Shown: positions 1-8,116 of the stretch, in pieces
How positions within the stretch are numbered: the stretch's first letter is position 1
How the letters are laid out: the number at the start of each line of letters is the position of its first letter
NCBI GenBank assembly: GCA_905215205.1
Contig: CAJMPK010000002.1
Coordinates: forward strand, 1-38,200
DNA length: 38,200 nucleotides
Reading direction: 5' to 3'
Source of the DNA: an uncultured bacterium
Lineage (GTDB): Bacteria > Actinomycetota > Coriobacteriia > Coriobacteriales > Coriobacteriaceae
Position numbers and translations under genes: made by a program
Notes under the pieces: model-generated
Databases searched by the model: none
Told to the model about the DNA's origin: nothing
What the model saw: only the letters and a program-made list of their open reading frames with translations

Positions 1-37
1 ATATCAAGCCACATCGCGCCAGCCGTGCAATTCCGCC

Positions 38-96
38 CTAGCAAATTCTCGGCAGCTGCTCTCCTACGAGCATGTCGAGGATGCAGGTCGAGCCCT
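38..96 (-). repeat. Orphan copy of the hypE 3' end (left direct repeat)
   Basis: Bases 40-84 are identical to 7000-7044, and similarity continues with isolated mismatches to about 95. On the minus strand the copy still reads GSTCILDMLVGEQLPRIC and then a stop (TAG at 38-40), against GSTRILDMLVGEQLPRIC and TGA in the real hypE. There is no hypE body upstream of it: the regulator gene ends at 97. It looks like a displaced gene end left by an insertion, that is an att-like direct repeat. That interpretation is inference; the repeat itself is directly visible. Confidence 0.85.
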
Positions 97-2067
97 CTAC
101 CCGATACCGTCGGTAAACGCAGCCAGAAACTCCTCGAACGTGTCGGTCTGCATGAGCCTCATCGTTGTCTCTACCGAGGAGAACACCTCGATAATCAGGT
201 CGAGCACATCTCTAAAGAGCCCCATGTCCTCCTGTGCGATGCCTATAAGCAGCGCAAACCGCACGTTGTGGCGTCCCCAGGGAATCGGGGCGTCATTGTG
301 GGCCACGGCGATAAACGAACGCTCGGGATATATCGAGATCGCGTGGGGCATGGCAAGGCTGTCGGTAAACGCCGTCGACGAGACGCTCTCGCGCAGATGC
401 ACGTCAGCGATATACTCGGGCGTTGCGAGTCCCTGAGCGGCCAAAAGCTCTCCCATTCGGTCGATGCAGCTTGTGGCGTCGTTTGCGTCTACGTTGCGCA
501 TAAACAGCCCCGGCTGCAGCAGGCGTCCCAAAAGGCCCTGGGCATAGAGACGCCGCCGTCGCTCTTGGATGGCGCAAAGCCGATCGCGGATCTTTCGCAC
601 GTTTTGCTTAGTGAGGATTGGCCCGATCAAGATCTTGGTGCTGCCGCCGCAAACCGGCACGTCGATCGTGGTGACCACCACGTCGCTCTCGGGGGGATCG
701 GCCAGGTAGCCATCACAGCTCATCACGGCAACAACACTTATGGCGTCGCCAAACTCGGCCTTGAGGTCGTCGACGAGTCTGCGTGCAAAATCGTGATACT
801 CCTCGATAATCACCGTGCAGGTGATGGCACCGTCAGGTGCGGAGAACTTCTCAAAATAGGCGCCGATGTGAAAGGCGATAAACGCGATTTCATTCTCGCC
901 TACCTCAACATTCATGGCGGTCGAGAAACGGTGGGCGATATAGACCGCCATGTCGTAGACCGGTGCGTGTTCGCTTTTGATCTGCGCGGCGAGCGGGTTG
1001 GGGTAGCTTACGTGGTAGACGGCGCGCTGGTAGGCGTTAAACATATGCAGGACGAGCTGCAGGCGCATAGGCTCGTCGATAAAGCGCGGCAGGTTGTAGC
1101 GCTCGCCGCACTCGTCGAGAATCCCCAGGACCATGTCAACAAAATCGCGGTCGATGATGCTCGCGAGCTTCTCGCGGTTGAGGTCGCCAAAATCACAGCG
1201 CTCGACGGAAAGCGCCAAAAGCAGCAGGATCTGCTGAAAATCGGCACGCGGGATGGCACAGCCAAACTCCTTCTCAAAGTAGGCGGCGATGCGCTGGGCG
1301 CAGTGCACAATCTGCTCGCGTTGCCCAAGCTGCGCCACCAGGCCGTCTCCGTCGATGGGGCCGTCCACCTCGCTGAGCTCGTTGTTCGAGGTGAGCCTGA
1401 TGATGATCACCAGCAGGTGCATAAGCAGGTTGGAGAACGCGTAGTCGTTGATAAACAGGTCCGAGCGCTGGCAGATCTCGACCAGGCTCGAGAGGGTCGC
1501 CTGCACGTCAAAGCTGGGAAACATGTTCTCGAGCGTCTTGGTCGAGGTGAAGTAGCCATAGGAGTTGTGGGTGGCTATGTGGCCGAGAAGTTTGCGCTTG
1601 TCGGCCTCGCGCCCCGTGAGCGTCATGCGGTAGTCGTGCGTCTCGACATTGAGGCCAAACTGTCGCACGAGCGCACGCACCTGCGGCATCACGGAGCTCT
1701 GAAACGTGCTCTCGCTGATAAAGAGTTCATCGGCGATATCAAAGACGGAGAGTCCACCGCGTGCGTTGACGAGGCGCGAGATGGTAAAGTCGCGTCGCGT
1801 ATCGGTGCCGGCGGGGGCGATATCAGTGTTGCCGGGGAGGGAGGTCGGGGCATTGTCGGCGGCCGACGCTGTTGCAGCGAGGCGATATCCCTCTTTAGAT
1901 GATTCGATATGTCGTGCGCCGGTCTCGTTGACCTCGGCAACATAGTTGCGGATGCTGCGCTCGCTTGCGCCCAATAAGCTGGCGAGCATAGATGAGGATA
2001 CCCAGGAGCTGCTGTTTTCGAGCACATTGATCATGCGGTTGATGCGGTTCTGCTTAGCGCTCGCCAT
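97..2067 (-). CDS. PRD-domain PTS transcriptional regulator (BglG/MtlR/LicR type)
   Basis: A 656-residue multidomain regulator of sugar PTS genes. In order it has an N-terminal winged helix (about 5-60, ASERSIRNYVAEVN), a second helix-turn-helix (about 85-150), two PRD domains (about 170-390, the second with the conserved AFIAFHIGAYFEKF), an EIIB-like segment (about 400-490) and a C-terminal EIIA-like domain. The EIIA-like domain carries SLAMPHAIS, with H575 as the probable phosphorylated histidine. In this family, phosphorylation by HPr and EII proteins couples sugar uptake and energy state to transcription. The ATG at 2067 follows GGGAG at good spacing; the frame stays open further upstream but without a comparable Shine-Dalgarno site. 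It diverges from the PTS operon starting at 2370, its most likely target. The stop lies just before the orphan hypE repeat. Confidence 0.9.
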   Translation of the reverse strand: MASAKQNRINRMINVLENSSSWVSSSMLASLLGASERSIRNYVAEVNETGARHIESSKEGYRLAATASAADNAPTSLPGNTDIAPAGTDTRRDFTISRLVNARGGLSVFDIADELFISESTFQSSVMPQVRALVRQFGLNVETHDYRMTLTGREADKRKLLGHIATHNSYGYFTSTKTLENMFPSFDVQATLSSLVEICQRSDLFINDYAFSNLLMHLLVIIIRLTSNNELSEVDGPIDGDGLVAQLGQREQIVHCAQRIAAYFEKEFGCAIPRADFQQILLLLALSVERCDFGDLNREKLASIIDRDFVDMVLGILDECGERYNLPRFIDEPMRLQLVLHMFNAYQRAVYHVSYPNPLAAQIKSEHAPVYDMAVYIAHRFSTAMNVEVGENEIAFIAFHIGAYFEKFSAPDGAITCTVIIEEYHDFARRLVDDLKAEFGDAISVVAVMSCDGYLADPPESDVVVTTIDVPVCGGSTKILIGPILTKQNVRKIRDRLCAIQERRRRLYAQGLLGRLLQPGLFMRNVDANDATSCIDRMGELLAAQGLATPEYIADVHLRESVSSTAFTDSLAMPHAISIYPERSFIAVAHNDAPIPWGRHNVRFALLIGIAQEDMGLFRDVLDLIIEVFSSVETTMRLMQTDTFEEFLAAFTDGIG

Positions 2068-2148
2068 GGTTTTTCTCCCAGAGATGATCGGCAGATAGGG
2101 TGTACCGCCCCATGGTATCTCAGGGAAAGGCGGGGCGTCTTTTTCAAT

Positions 2149-2221
2149 TTGCCGCCCAAGCGGAAAACCGCCCGGCTTGCCGTGCAAGCGGAATATCTGC
2201 CGCCTTGCCGCCATGCGGCAA
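2149..2221. promoter_or_regulatory. Three near-palindromes at exact 28-bp period, candidate operator array
   Basis: TTGCCGCCCAAGCGGAA (2149-2165), TTGCCGTGCAAGCGGAA (2177-2193) and TTGCCGCCATGCGGCAA (2205-2221) start exactly 28 bp apart. The third is a perfect dyad (TTGCCGC-CAT-GCGGCAA); the others are imperfect versions of it. They lie in the 302-bp gap between the divergent PRD regulator and the PTS operon, just upstream of a possible -10. A binding site for the PRD regulator is the simplest explanation, but this is inferred from position only. Confidence 0.6.
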
Positions 2222-2254
2222 AAAGACGGTTGGCGGCAAGAACCCTCTGCCGCG

Positions 2255-2260
2255 TATAGT
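2255..2260 (+). promoter_or_regulatory. Possible -10 element of the PTS operon promoter
   Basis: TATAGT lies 110 bp upstream of the IIB start. At the matching -35 position (about 2232-2237) the sequence is GGCGGC, nothing like TTGACA, as would be expected of an activator-dependent promoter. The call rests on one hexamer and on position. Confidence 0.35.
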
Positions 2261-2369
2261 GCAGTCACGGTCAAGGGCGGCCGGGTCGACACGGACGCCC
2301 AAGAACATGGCGGGGACCGCGGCGGCATCGGAGCCGCCTTGGGCCCGCTTATTGGGAAAGGAGTACCCC

Positions 2370-2699
2370 ATGGCAGACGAGAACGGCACCGTCCGTATTC
2401 TTCTCGCTTGCGGCATCGGTGCCTCGACCGGCTTTATGGCGGCGGGCATGCGCAAGGTCGCAAAGTCCAAGGGCCTTGACTGCACCATTAAGGCAGTCAG
2501 CAAGTCCGAGATTATGGATTACGCCGACAAGATTGACGTTCTTCTGCTTGGTCCGCACTTCGCCTCCGAGGTGCCCGAGATCCAGGCACAGGTGGCGTCT
2601 CATGGCGTGAAGGTCATGGCCATCGACCCGGATTACTATGCGGCACTCGACGGCGAGAACATCCTCGAGGATGCTTACGACCTGCTTGACGAAGACTAG
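2370..2699 (+). CDS. PTS IIB, lactose/cellobiose (diacetylchitobiose) type
   Basis: A 109-residue cytoplasmic IIB that passes phosphate from IIA to the incoming sugar. The N-terminus has the P-loop-like CGIGASTG, with C14 as the phosphocysteine. The length matches the family (about 100-110). The ATG at 2370 follows GGAAAGGAG; the in-frame extension upstream lacks a Shine-Dalgarno site. It is the first gene of the IIB-IIC-IIA-glycosidase-HPr operon, 11 bp before IIC. The closest families are cellobiose and chitobiose IIB. The exact sugar cannot be read from sequence, but the GH1 phospho-glucosidase downstream points to a beta-glucoside. Confidence 0.9.
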   Translation: MADENGTVRILLACGIGASTGFMAAGMRKVAKSKGLDCTIKAVSKSEIMDYADKIDVLLLGPHFASEVPEIQAQVASHGVKVMAIDPDYYAALDGENILEDAYDLLDED

Positions 2700-2710
2700 G
2701 AGGGGACAAC

Positions 2711-4011
2711 ATGCTGCAAAAGTTCATGGAAGCGGTCCAGGCGTGGATCACCGAGCATGTCGTCCCCGTGATGAACAAGCTTACCTCAACTTATTGGTTC
2801 GGCGTCATCTCAGACGCGGTCCTCTACATCGTTCCCTTCTCTATGGTTTCGGCAATCCCGAGCCTTTGGAACATCATCCGTCGTTTTGTCCCGACGCTCC
2901 CCGATCTGTCGCCGCTCACGACGTTCAGCTTCGGTCTCGTTGGCCTGTTCATGGCGTTTATCATTCCGCACAACGTCGCGGTTAAGGAAGATCGCAAGGA
3001 CCGCAGCATGATTGCCGGTTTCACCGGTATAGGCGCCTTCATGCTGTGTATGAATCCTACGATCACTGAAGACGGTTACGTTTTTCAGATGGCCAAGTTC
3101 GGCGCAGGCGGTATGTTCACCGCCATGGTTGTGGGCTTTGTCGTGGGCTTCATCTACAAGCGCATGGCTCGTATGACGTTCTTCTCGGAGGACAGCATGG
3201 TCCCCACTTTGTCAAGAACTGGTTCGATAACATCATCGCCGTCTTGCTGTCGCTCTTCGTTGCGTGGCTTTTCACCAACATGCTTCAGGTTGACGTCTTT
3301 GGCGCCGTTGCGATCATCCTGTCGCCCGTTACCGGTTTTGCCCAGACGCTCCCCGGCACTATCGCGATTCCACTCGTCATGGACACCTTCTATTTCTTCG
3401 GCATCTCCGGCTGGGTCTTCTCGCCCATCCAGCAGTCCATCCAAAAGTCCGCCCTTGCCGAGAATATGGCTGCATATGCCGCCGGTCTCACTCCGACGAA
3501 CATCAACGCCTACGGCATCACTCGCTACATCATGATCGGCGGCGAGGGCGCCACGCTCCCGCTGGCTTTCTACATGCTTTTCGCCAAGTCTAAGAAGAAC
3601 AAAACACTCGGTCGTGCCACGATCGTCCCGTCCCTGTTCAATATCAACGAGCCGCTCGTGTTTTCCACGATCGTTGCCAACCCCTTCATGTTCATCCCCA
3701 TGGTGCTTCAAGCCATCATCCTGCCGGCCAACGCCTATTTGTGGATGAGCATGGGCTGGGCGAGCCTTCACGTTGAGAATTTCGACATGAACTTCCTGCC
3801 CAATGCTGTCTCGGCGTTCTTTATGTCCGGTGGCGACATTCGCAACGTTGCCCTGGTCTGCGTGAACCTGCTGATCGCCGCGATTCTCTGGTTCCCGTTC
3901 TTCAAGGCGGCCGACAACTATCAATGCAAGGTTGAGGAAGAGAAAGCAGCCGAAAAGGCTGCAAAGAAGGCTGCCAAGAAGGCCGCCAAGGCCGCTGCCG
4001 CTGCCGAGTAA
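2711..4011 (+). pseudogene. PTS IIC, lactose/cellobiose type, split by a -1 frameshift
   Basis: The membrane permease of the PTS, intact in content but in two frames. Frame one runs from the ATG at 2711 to about 3205 (165 residues, MLQKFMEAVQAW through YKRMARMTFFSEDSMVP). The family sequence then continues in the -1 frame as HFVKNWFDNIIAVLL to the stop at 4011. The joined product would be about 433 residues, normal for this IIC family. The break lies at the four-C run 3202-3205: one missing C explains it fully. The C-terminal half carries the sugar-binding region (SLFNINEPLVF) and ends in a Lys/Ala-rich tail. Without repair, the first frame would add unrelated sequence until 3535. Possible causes are a real mutation, slippage at the C run, or a sequencing error. 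All neighbouring operon genes are intact. Confidence 0.85.
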
Positions 4012-4107
4012 ACCCCTACGGGCGACCCAGAGTCCGTCGCCTAGTTGCTACCAAATGATTCGGTGCCGGCCGCGAAGGCGGCTGGCACCCAAGAGAAGGA
4101 GGCCATG

Positions 4108-4434
4108 ATGGCTGATGAGGCAATCAACGTTCCCGCAGTCGCGATGAACGTCATCATCAACGCCGGTGACGGTCGCGCCTGTATCGACAAGGCGATGGAC
4201 GCTCTGGCGGAGTTCGATTTCGAAGCGGCGGACGCGCACCTTGCCGAGGCCGACGTCAAGATCATCGATGCGCACAAGGCGCAGACCGAGATGATCCAGC
4301 GCCAGGCGGGCGGCGAGGAGGTCGAGTACTCCCTGCTATTCGTGCACGCCCAGGATACGCTTATGACCATTAGTGCCGAGCTGCACATGGCCAAAAAAAT
4401 GATGCCCGTGGTGCGCGCACTGGCCGCCCGCTAA
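4108..4434 (+). CDS. PTS IIA, lactose/cellobiose type
   Basis: A 108-residue cytoplasmic IIA that takes phosphate from HPr and passes it to IIB. The family signature VHAQDTLM is present, with H80 the probable phosphohistidine, preceded by the helix AHKAQTEMIQRQAGGEE. The predicted all-helical form and length match LacF/ChbA-type IIA proteins. Two ATGs stand in a row (4105 and 4108). AAGGAGG ends only about 2 bp before the first and 5 bp before the second, so 4108 was chosen; the difference is one residue. It lies 96 bp after IIC and 72 bp before the glycosidase. Confidence 0.9.
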   Translation: MADEAINVPAVAMNVIINAGDGRACIDKAMDALAEFDFEAADAHLAEADVKIIDAHKAQTEMIQRQAGGEEVEYSLLFVHAQDTLMTISAELHMAKKMMPVVRALAAR

Positions 4435-4506
4435 TACGTCCCCCGATCATGGGCCGTGCCCCTGCGGCCCGCATCCCAACCCAACCAAGAGAGATGAGGA
4501 CATACC

Positions 4507-6045
4507 ATGATTGACCTTTCTACCTATGACTTTGACGAGGCTTTTCCCAAGGGCTTTCTCTGGGGCGGCGCTACCGCTGCCAACCAGATTGAGGGTGCAT
4601 GGAACGAGGGCGGCCGCGGCCCGGCGGTCTCCGACTACGTGATCCTGCTCGACCGTGAGACCTGCGCCCGCGAGGGCATCGTCGAGGGCGGTCCGCTCAA
4701 CTCCGTCACGCGCCAGTCGCTCGCAGCCCGCAAGGCAGACGAGATGGCCTACGATTTCCCCAAGCGCCGCGGCATCGACTTCTACCACACCTACAAGGAG
4801 GACATCGCGCTTTTGGGTGAGATGGGCTTTGGCGTCTTTCGCATGAGCATCTCTTGGAGCCGTATCTTCCCCAACGGCGACGACGCCCTGCCCAACGAGG
4901 AAGGCCTGGCCTTCTACGACAAGGTCTTTGACGAGTGCCATAAGCACGGTATCGAGCCCATGGTTACCCTCAACCACTTTGACATGCCGCTTCACCTGGC
5001 AGAGGAGTACAACGGCTTTGCGAGCCGTCACGTGGTCGACGCCTTTGAGCGTTATGCCGAGACACTTTTCCGCCGCTACAAGGGCAAGGTCAAGTATTGG
5101 ATGACCTTCAACGAGATCAACCATGTCTACGCCAACCCCTGTACCTGCTGCGGCGTGATCTGGGATGAGAAGGAAGACGGCTCCAACCCCTATGCCGGCC
5201 GCTGGCCCGAGAAGTTCCAGGTCGCTCACAACCAGCTCGTGGCTTCCGCCAAGGCCGTTATCAAGCTGCGCGAGATCGATCCCGAGGCCCACATCGGCAA
5301 CATGCTCTGCCGTCTTGAGAACTATGCCGAGACCTCCAAGCCGGAAGACCAGCTCCAGGTGCTCTTTGAGGACCACTTCAACTGGTTCTTCACCGATATC
5401 CAGGCCAAGGGCGAGTACCCCTACTACGTAAAGCGCTTCTTCCGCGACTACGGTGTCGACATCAAGATGGAGGACGGCGATCTCGAGACCCTCAAGGCCG
5501 GCGTGGTGGACTACATCTCCATCAGCTACTACATGACCTACATCATGCGCTATAAGGGCAAGATCTCCCCCGAGCCGAGCGGTAAGCTGCTTACCGAGAT
5601 CAAGAACCAGTACCTCGAGATGACCGAGTGGGGCTGGCCGATCGACCCCGTGGGCTTCCGCATCACGCTCAACCACATCTACGATCGCTACCACCTGCCG
5701 ATCTTCATCGCCGAGAACGGCAACGGCATGACCGAGAACCGCGACGAGAACGGCTACTGCGACGACGACGCGCATATCGAGTACATGAAAGAGCATGTCG
5801 AGCAAATGCACCAGGCGATTCTCGACGGTGTCGACGTCTTTGGTTATGCCTGGTGGGGCCCCATCGACCTGATCAGCTCCGGCACCTCCGAGATGACCAA
5901 GCGTTACGGCCAGATCTCGGTCGACCAGGACGACCACGGCAACGGCACCGGTAAGCGCGGCAAGAAGAAGAGCTTCTTCTACTACAAGAAGCTCATCGCC
6001 AGCAACGGCGCCGACACCGCAACTGATAACATTGTGGTGGAGTAA
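4507..6045 (+). CDS. GH1 6-phospho-beta-glucosidase
   Basis: A 512-residue intracellular glycoside hydrolase that splits the phosphorylated beta-glucoside delivered by the PTS. The GH1 N-terminal signature FLWGGATAANQIEGAW is present. The acid/base is E203 in WMTFNEIN and the nucleophile E403 in FIAENGNGM. The C-terminal SSGTSEMTKRYG matches the Ser/Lys/Tyr phosphate-binding segment of BglA/AscB-type enzymes, which favours a phosphorylated substrate over a plain beta-glucosidase. Length is slightly above the usual 470-480. The ATG at 4507 follows GAGATGAGG. It sits between IIA and HPr in the same operon. Confidence 0.92.
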   Translation: MIDLSTYDFDEAFPKGFLWGGATAANQIEGAWNEGGRGPAVSDYVILLDRETCAREGIVEGGPLNSVTRQSLAARKADEMAYDFPKRRGIDFYHTYKEDIALLGEMGFGVFRMSISWSRIFPNGDDALPNEEGLAFYDKVFDECHKHGIEPMVTLNHFDMPLHLAEEYNGFASRHVVDAFERYAETLFRRYKGKVKYWMTFNEINHVYANPCTCCGVIWDEKEDGSNPYAGRWPEKFQVAHNQLVASAKAVIKLREIDPEAHIGNMLCRLENYAETSKPEDQLQVLFEDHFNWFFTDIQAKGEYPYYVKRFFRDYGVDIKMEDGDLETLKAGVVDYISISYYMTYIMRYKGKISPEPSGKLLTEIKNQYLEMTEWGWPIDPVGFRITLNHIYDRYHLPIFIAENGNGMTENRDENGYCDDDAHIEYMKEHVEQMHQAILDGVDVFGYAWWGPIDLISSGTSEMTKRYGQISVDQDDHGNGTGKRGKKKSFFYYKKLIASNGADTATDNIVVE

Positions 6046-6054
6046 GGAGTAGAG

Positions 6055-6321
6055 ATGGTTTCCAAGACGACGGTCGTCAAGAATCCGAGCGGCATCCACG
6101 CGCGCCCTGCATCGCTGTTTGTGCAGGAGGCGAGCAAGTACGAGAGCTCGATTACCGTTGGCAAGGTGGGCGGAGACGCCAAAGACGCCAAGTCAATCCT
6201 GATGGTCATGAGCCTGGGAATGGCCTGTGGTTGCGAGATTGAGATCGCAGCCGACGGCGCCGACGAGGCGGCCGCCGTCGATGCCCTCGTGGCGCTTATC
6301 GAGAGCGGCTGCGGGGAGTAG
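6055..6321 (+). CDS. ptsH: HPr phosphocarrier protein encoded within the sugar operon
   Basis: An 88-residue HPr that carries phosphate from enzyme I to IIA and to PRD regulators. The active site GIHARPA places the phosphohistidine at H15. A Gram-positive-type regulatory serine is present at S47 (DAKSILMVMSLG), so HPr kinase control is possible. The start at 6055 lies 9 bp after the glycosidase stop with AGGAG before it. An HPr gene inside a specific sugar operon, with no enzyme I beside it, suggests a dedicated or second HPr; whether another ptsH exists cannot be seen here. Confidence 0.95.
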   Translation: MVSKTTVVKNPSGIHARPASLFVQEASKYESSITVGKVGGDAKDAKSILMVMSLGMACGCEIEIAADGADEAAAVDALVALIESGCGE

Positions 6322-6382
6322 GCGGGCAAAAGCCGCGTCGATGTTTTTTTGGGGTCATCCGGAGTGGGTTGGCCCCAGATAG

Positions 6383-6421
6383 ACGGGCCCGCCGGTGCGT
6401 GCCGGTGGGCCCCTTGCTTTA
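6383..6421 (+). terminator. Hairpin after the PTS operon, possible terminator
   Basis: Arms GGGCCCGCCGG (6385-6395) and CCGGTGGGCCC (6402-6412) form an 11-bp stem with one G-T pair and a six-base loop, followed by the weak T-rich CTTGCTTT. It separates HPr from the membrane protein gene at 6434. Confidence 0.55.
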
Positions 6422-6433
6422 GGGAGGTTAACG

Positions 6434-6874
6434 ATGGGGGCAAGAAACGTCGGTGTTAGGGGCACGGGACGCGCCGGGGCACGCTCGGCTCTCACGGCTC
6501 TGGGGGTCATGTCGCTGGTCTATGCGGGCGGCGTTCTGCTTATGGACGCGACCGTGGGCGGGCTTACGGGCTCTGCGGCGTCCTCTGCTTCGATCGCGTC
6601 GATGTTCGTTACCTTGCTGCTTATCGTGGCGTTGATCTTCTCTGAGGTGCGGGCATATCGGGCGGTGGTGGCCTCGGTGCCCTTTGAACCCGGTATGGGC
6701 GACAAGGTGCTGCTGGGCCTCTCGCTCTGGTTTGTCGGCGGCATGCCGCTCGGCATCGCCAACCTGGTTCGCGCCGTGGCGCTTGGAGGCGTCGGCGACG
6801 TGCGCCAGATTCTCATACAGCTGGGCGTGAGCGTCGCGCTCGTGCTACTGACGTATCCAAAGTTCCGAGCGTAG
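6434..6874 (+). CDS. Small four-helix membrane protein of unknown function
   Basis: A 146-residue hydrophobic protein not assigned to a family. A basic, Arg-rich head (about 1-18) is followed by four likely membrane segments: about 20-42, 53-75, 90-113 and 122-140. No catalytic motif is visible. The ATG at 6434 follows AGGGAGG. It lies behind the hairpin at 6383 and may have its own expression. It is the last gene inside the repeat-bracketed sugar module, so it may belong to that cargo, but no link to sugar uptake can be shown. Confidence 0.7.
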   Translation: MGARNVGVRGTGRAGARSALTALGVMSLVYAGGVLLMDATVGGLTGSAASSASIASMFVTLLLIVALIFSEVRAYRAVVASVPFEPGMGDKVLLGLSLWFVGGMPLGIANLVRAVALGGVGDVRQILIQLGVSVALVLLTYPKFRA

Positions 6875-6898
6875 ATAACGGCAAAGCTCGCAAATGCA

Positions 6899-6940
6899 AG
6901 GACCCCCGCGACCGATTCGATTCGGTCGCGGTGGTCTCTT
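6899..6940. terminator. Bidirectional hairpin between convergent genes
   Basis: Arms 6901-6914 (GACCCCCGCGACCG) and 6923-6936 (CGGTCGCGGTGGTC) form a 14-bp stem with one mismatch, between the plus-strand membrane protein gene and the minus-strand hypE. No long T-run follows on either side, so termination is probable rather than certain. Confidence 0.55.
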
Positions 6941-6997
6941 GTGCTGAGCCGGTTAAAAGCTCATTGTTCAGAGCGCGGTGGCGCGCGGATGCCGCCG

Positions 6998-8032
6998 TCA
7001 GCAAATTCTCGGCAGCTGCTCTCCTACGAGCATGTCGAGGATGCGGGTCGATCCCCAGCCGGTGCGTACGCGCACGGCGGGACGGGCGCCCTCGGCAAGC
7101 GGCAGCACGCGACCGATGATGGCGGCGTTCTCGCCGTAGTGGGCGGCGCGCATGGCCGCCAGCGCGGCATCGGCCTGCTCAGCCGGCACCACGGCGACCA
7201 TCTTGCCCTCGTTTGCCACCTGCAGAACGTCGTAGCCGAGCATCTCACATGCTGCCTGCACGTCGGGGCGTACGGGCACGGCATCCTCGTCGATCTCCAT
7301 GGCAACATCGCTGGCCTGGGCAAACTCGTTGAGCGTGGATGCCAGGCCGCCGCGCGTGGGGTCGCGGAAGCAGCGTGTGTCGGGTGCTGCGGCCAGAACG
7401 TCGGCAATCAGGTGGTTGAGCGGTGCGGCATCGCTTTCGATCGTGCTCGAAAACGCCAAGCCCTCGCGTTGGCTCATGATGGCGATGCCGTGGTCGCCCA
7501 GCGTTCCCGATACCAGAATGACATCGCCGGGGCGGCAGTTGGCGCCGCTGAGCGCCACGCCCGTAGGAACCTCGCCCACGCCGGCGGTATTGATGTAGAC
7601 GCCGTCGGCCCCGCCGCACTCGACCACCTTAGTATCGCCCGTGATTATGGACACGCCCGCCTCGCGCGCCGTTTCGGCCATCGTCTGCACAATCTGGTGG
7701 AGCTTATCCATGGGATAGCCCTCTTCGAGGATAAAGCCGCACGATAGGTAGCGTACGTTGGCGCCCGAGGTCGCGACGTCGTTGACGGTTCCGCACACGG
7801 CAAGGCGTCCGATGTTGCCACCGGGGAAGAACTGCGGCGAGACTACAAAGCTGTCGGTCGACATGGCAATGTGCCCGCTCGTGGGCAGCGCGGCGACGCC
7901 GGCATCGTTGCCCTCGAGCAACTCGGGCGACCCAAAGGCATCCAAAAAGACCTCATCGATGATGCGTTTCATCATCTGTCCGCCGGAGCCGTGGCCCAGC
8001 AAGACAGTGCTATCGGAGACACTATGGGACAT
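6998..8032 (-). CDS. hypE: HypE, carbamoyl phosphate dehydratase of NiFe-hydrogenase maturation
   Basis: A 344-residue protein that accepts a carbamoyl group on its C-terminal cysteine and dehydrates it to the thiocyanate used to make the cyanide ligands of the NiFe site. The PurM/AIRS-type fold is recognisable from GHGSGGQMMKRIIDE, GNDAGV and FFPGGNIGRLAVCGTVND. The obligatory C-terminal tail PRIC is present. The ATG at 8032 (MSHSVSD) follows GGAG; the longer frame to 8077 has no better site. It is the last gene of the hypF-C-D-E run. Its final 45 bases are duplicated at 40-84, so the gene end sits at a probable insertion junction. Confidence 0.95.
   Translation of the reverse strand: MSHSVSDSTVLLGHGSGGQMMKRIIDEVFLDAFGSPELLEGNDAGVAALPTSGHIAMSTDSFVVSPQFFPGGNIGRLAVCGTVNDVATSGANVRYLSCGFILEEGYPMDKLHQIVQTMAETAREAGVSIITGDTKVVECGGADGVYINTAGVGEVPTGVALSGANCRPGDVILVSGTLGDHGIAIMSQREGLAFSSTIESDAAPLNHLIADVLAAAPDTRCFRDPTRGGLASTLNEFAQASDVAMEIDEDAVPVRPDVQAACEMLGYDVLQVANEGKMVAVVPAEQADAALAAMRAAHYGENAAIIGRVLPLAEGARPAVRVRTGWGSTRILDMLVGEQLPRIC
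7000..7056 (-). repeat. hypE 3' end, right copy of the 45-bp direct repeat
   Basis: Bases 7000-7044 equal 40-84 base for base. After one mismatch (7045) six more bases match. This copy is in place in the intact hypE gene. Together with the left copy it encloses about 6.9 kb holding the whole PTS module. Confidence 0.85.
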
Positions 8033-8085
8033 ATCGAAAACTCCAATCGTGGGTGGAATTATATGGGTGAGGCGCACCGTCGACT

Positions 8086-8114
8086 GGTCCGCCGTTCGTT
8101 AGAACGGCGGAACC
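8086..8114 (-). other. Hairpin between hypD and hypE
   Basis: TCCGCCGTTC (8088-8097) and GAACGGCGGA (8102-8111) form a perfect 10-bp stem with a four-base loop just after the hypD stop. No T-run follows in the direction of transcription, so an mRNA processing or partial attenuation element is as likely as a terminator. Confidence 0.5.
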
Positions 8115-8116
8115 TA

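Noticed and set aside
25..1902. Long plus-strand open frame across the PRD regulator
   Set aside because: Opposite-strand shadow: the minus strand encodes a full PRD regulator with recognisable domains, while this translation matches no family.
3202..3205. Programmed -1 ribosomal frameshift in IIC as the main explanation
   Set aside because: Only a CCCC slip site is seen. There is no X-XXY-YYZ heptamer or clear downstream pseudoknot, and IIC proteins are not known to need one.
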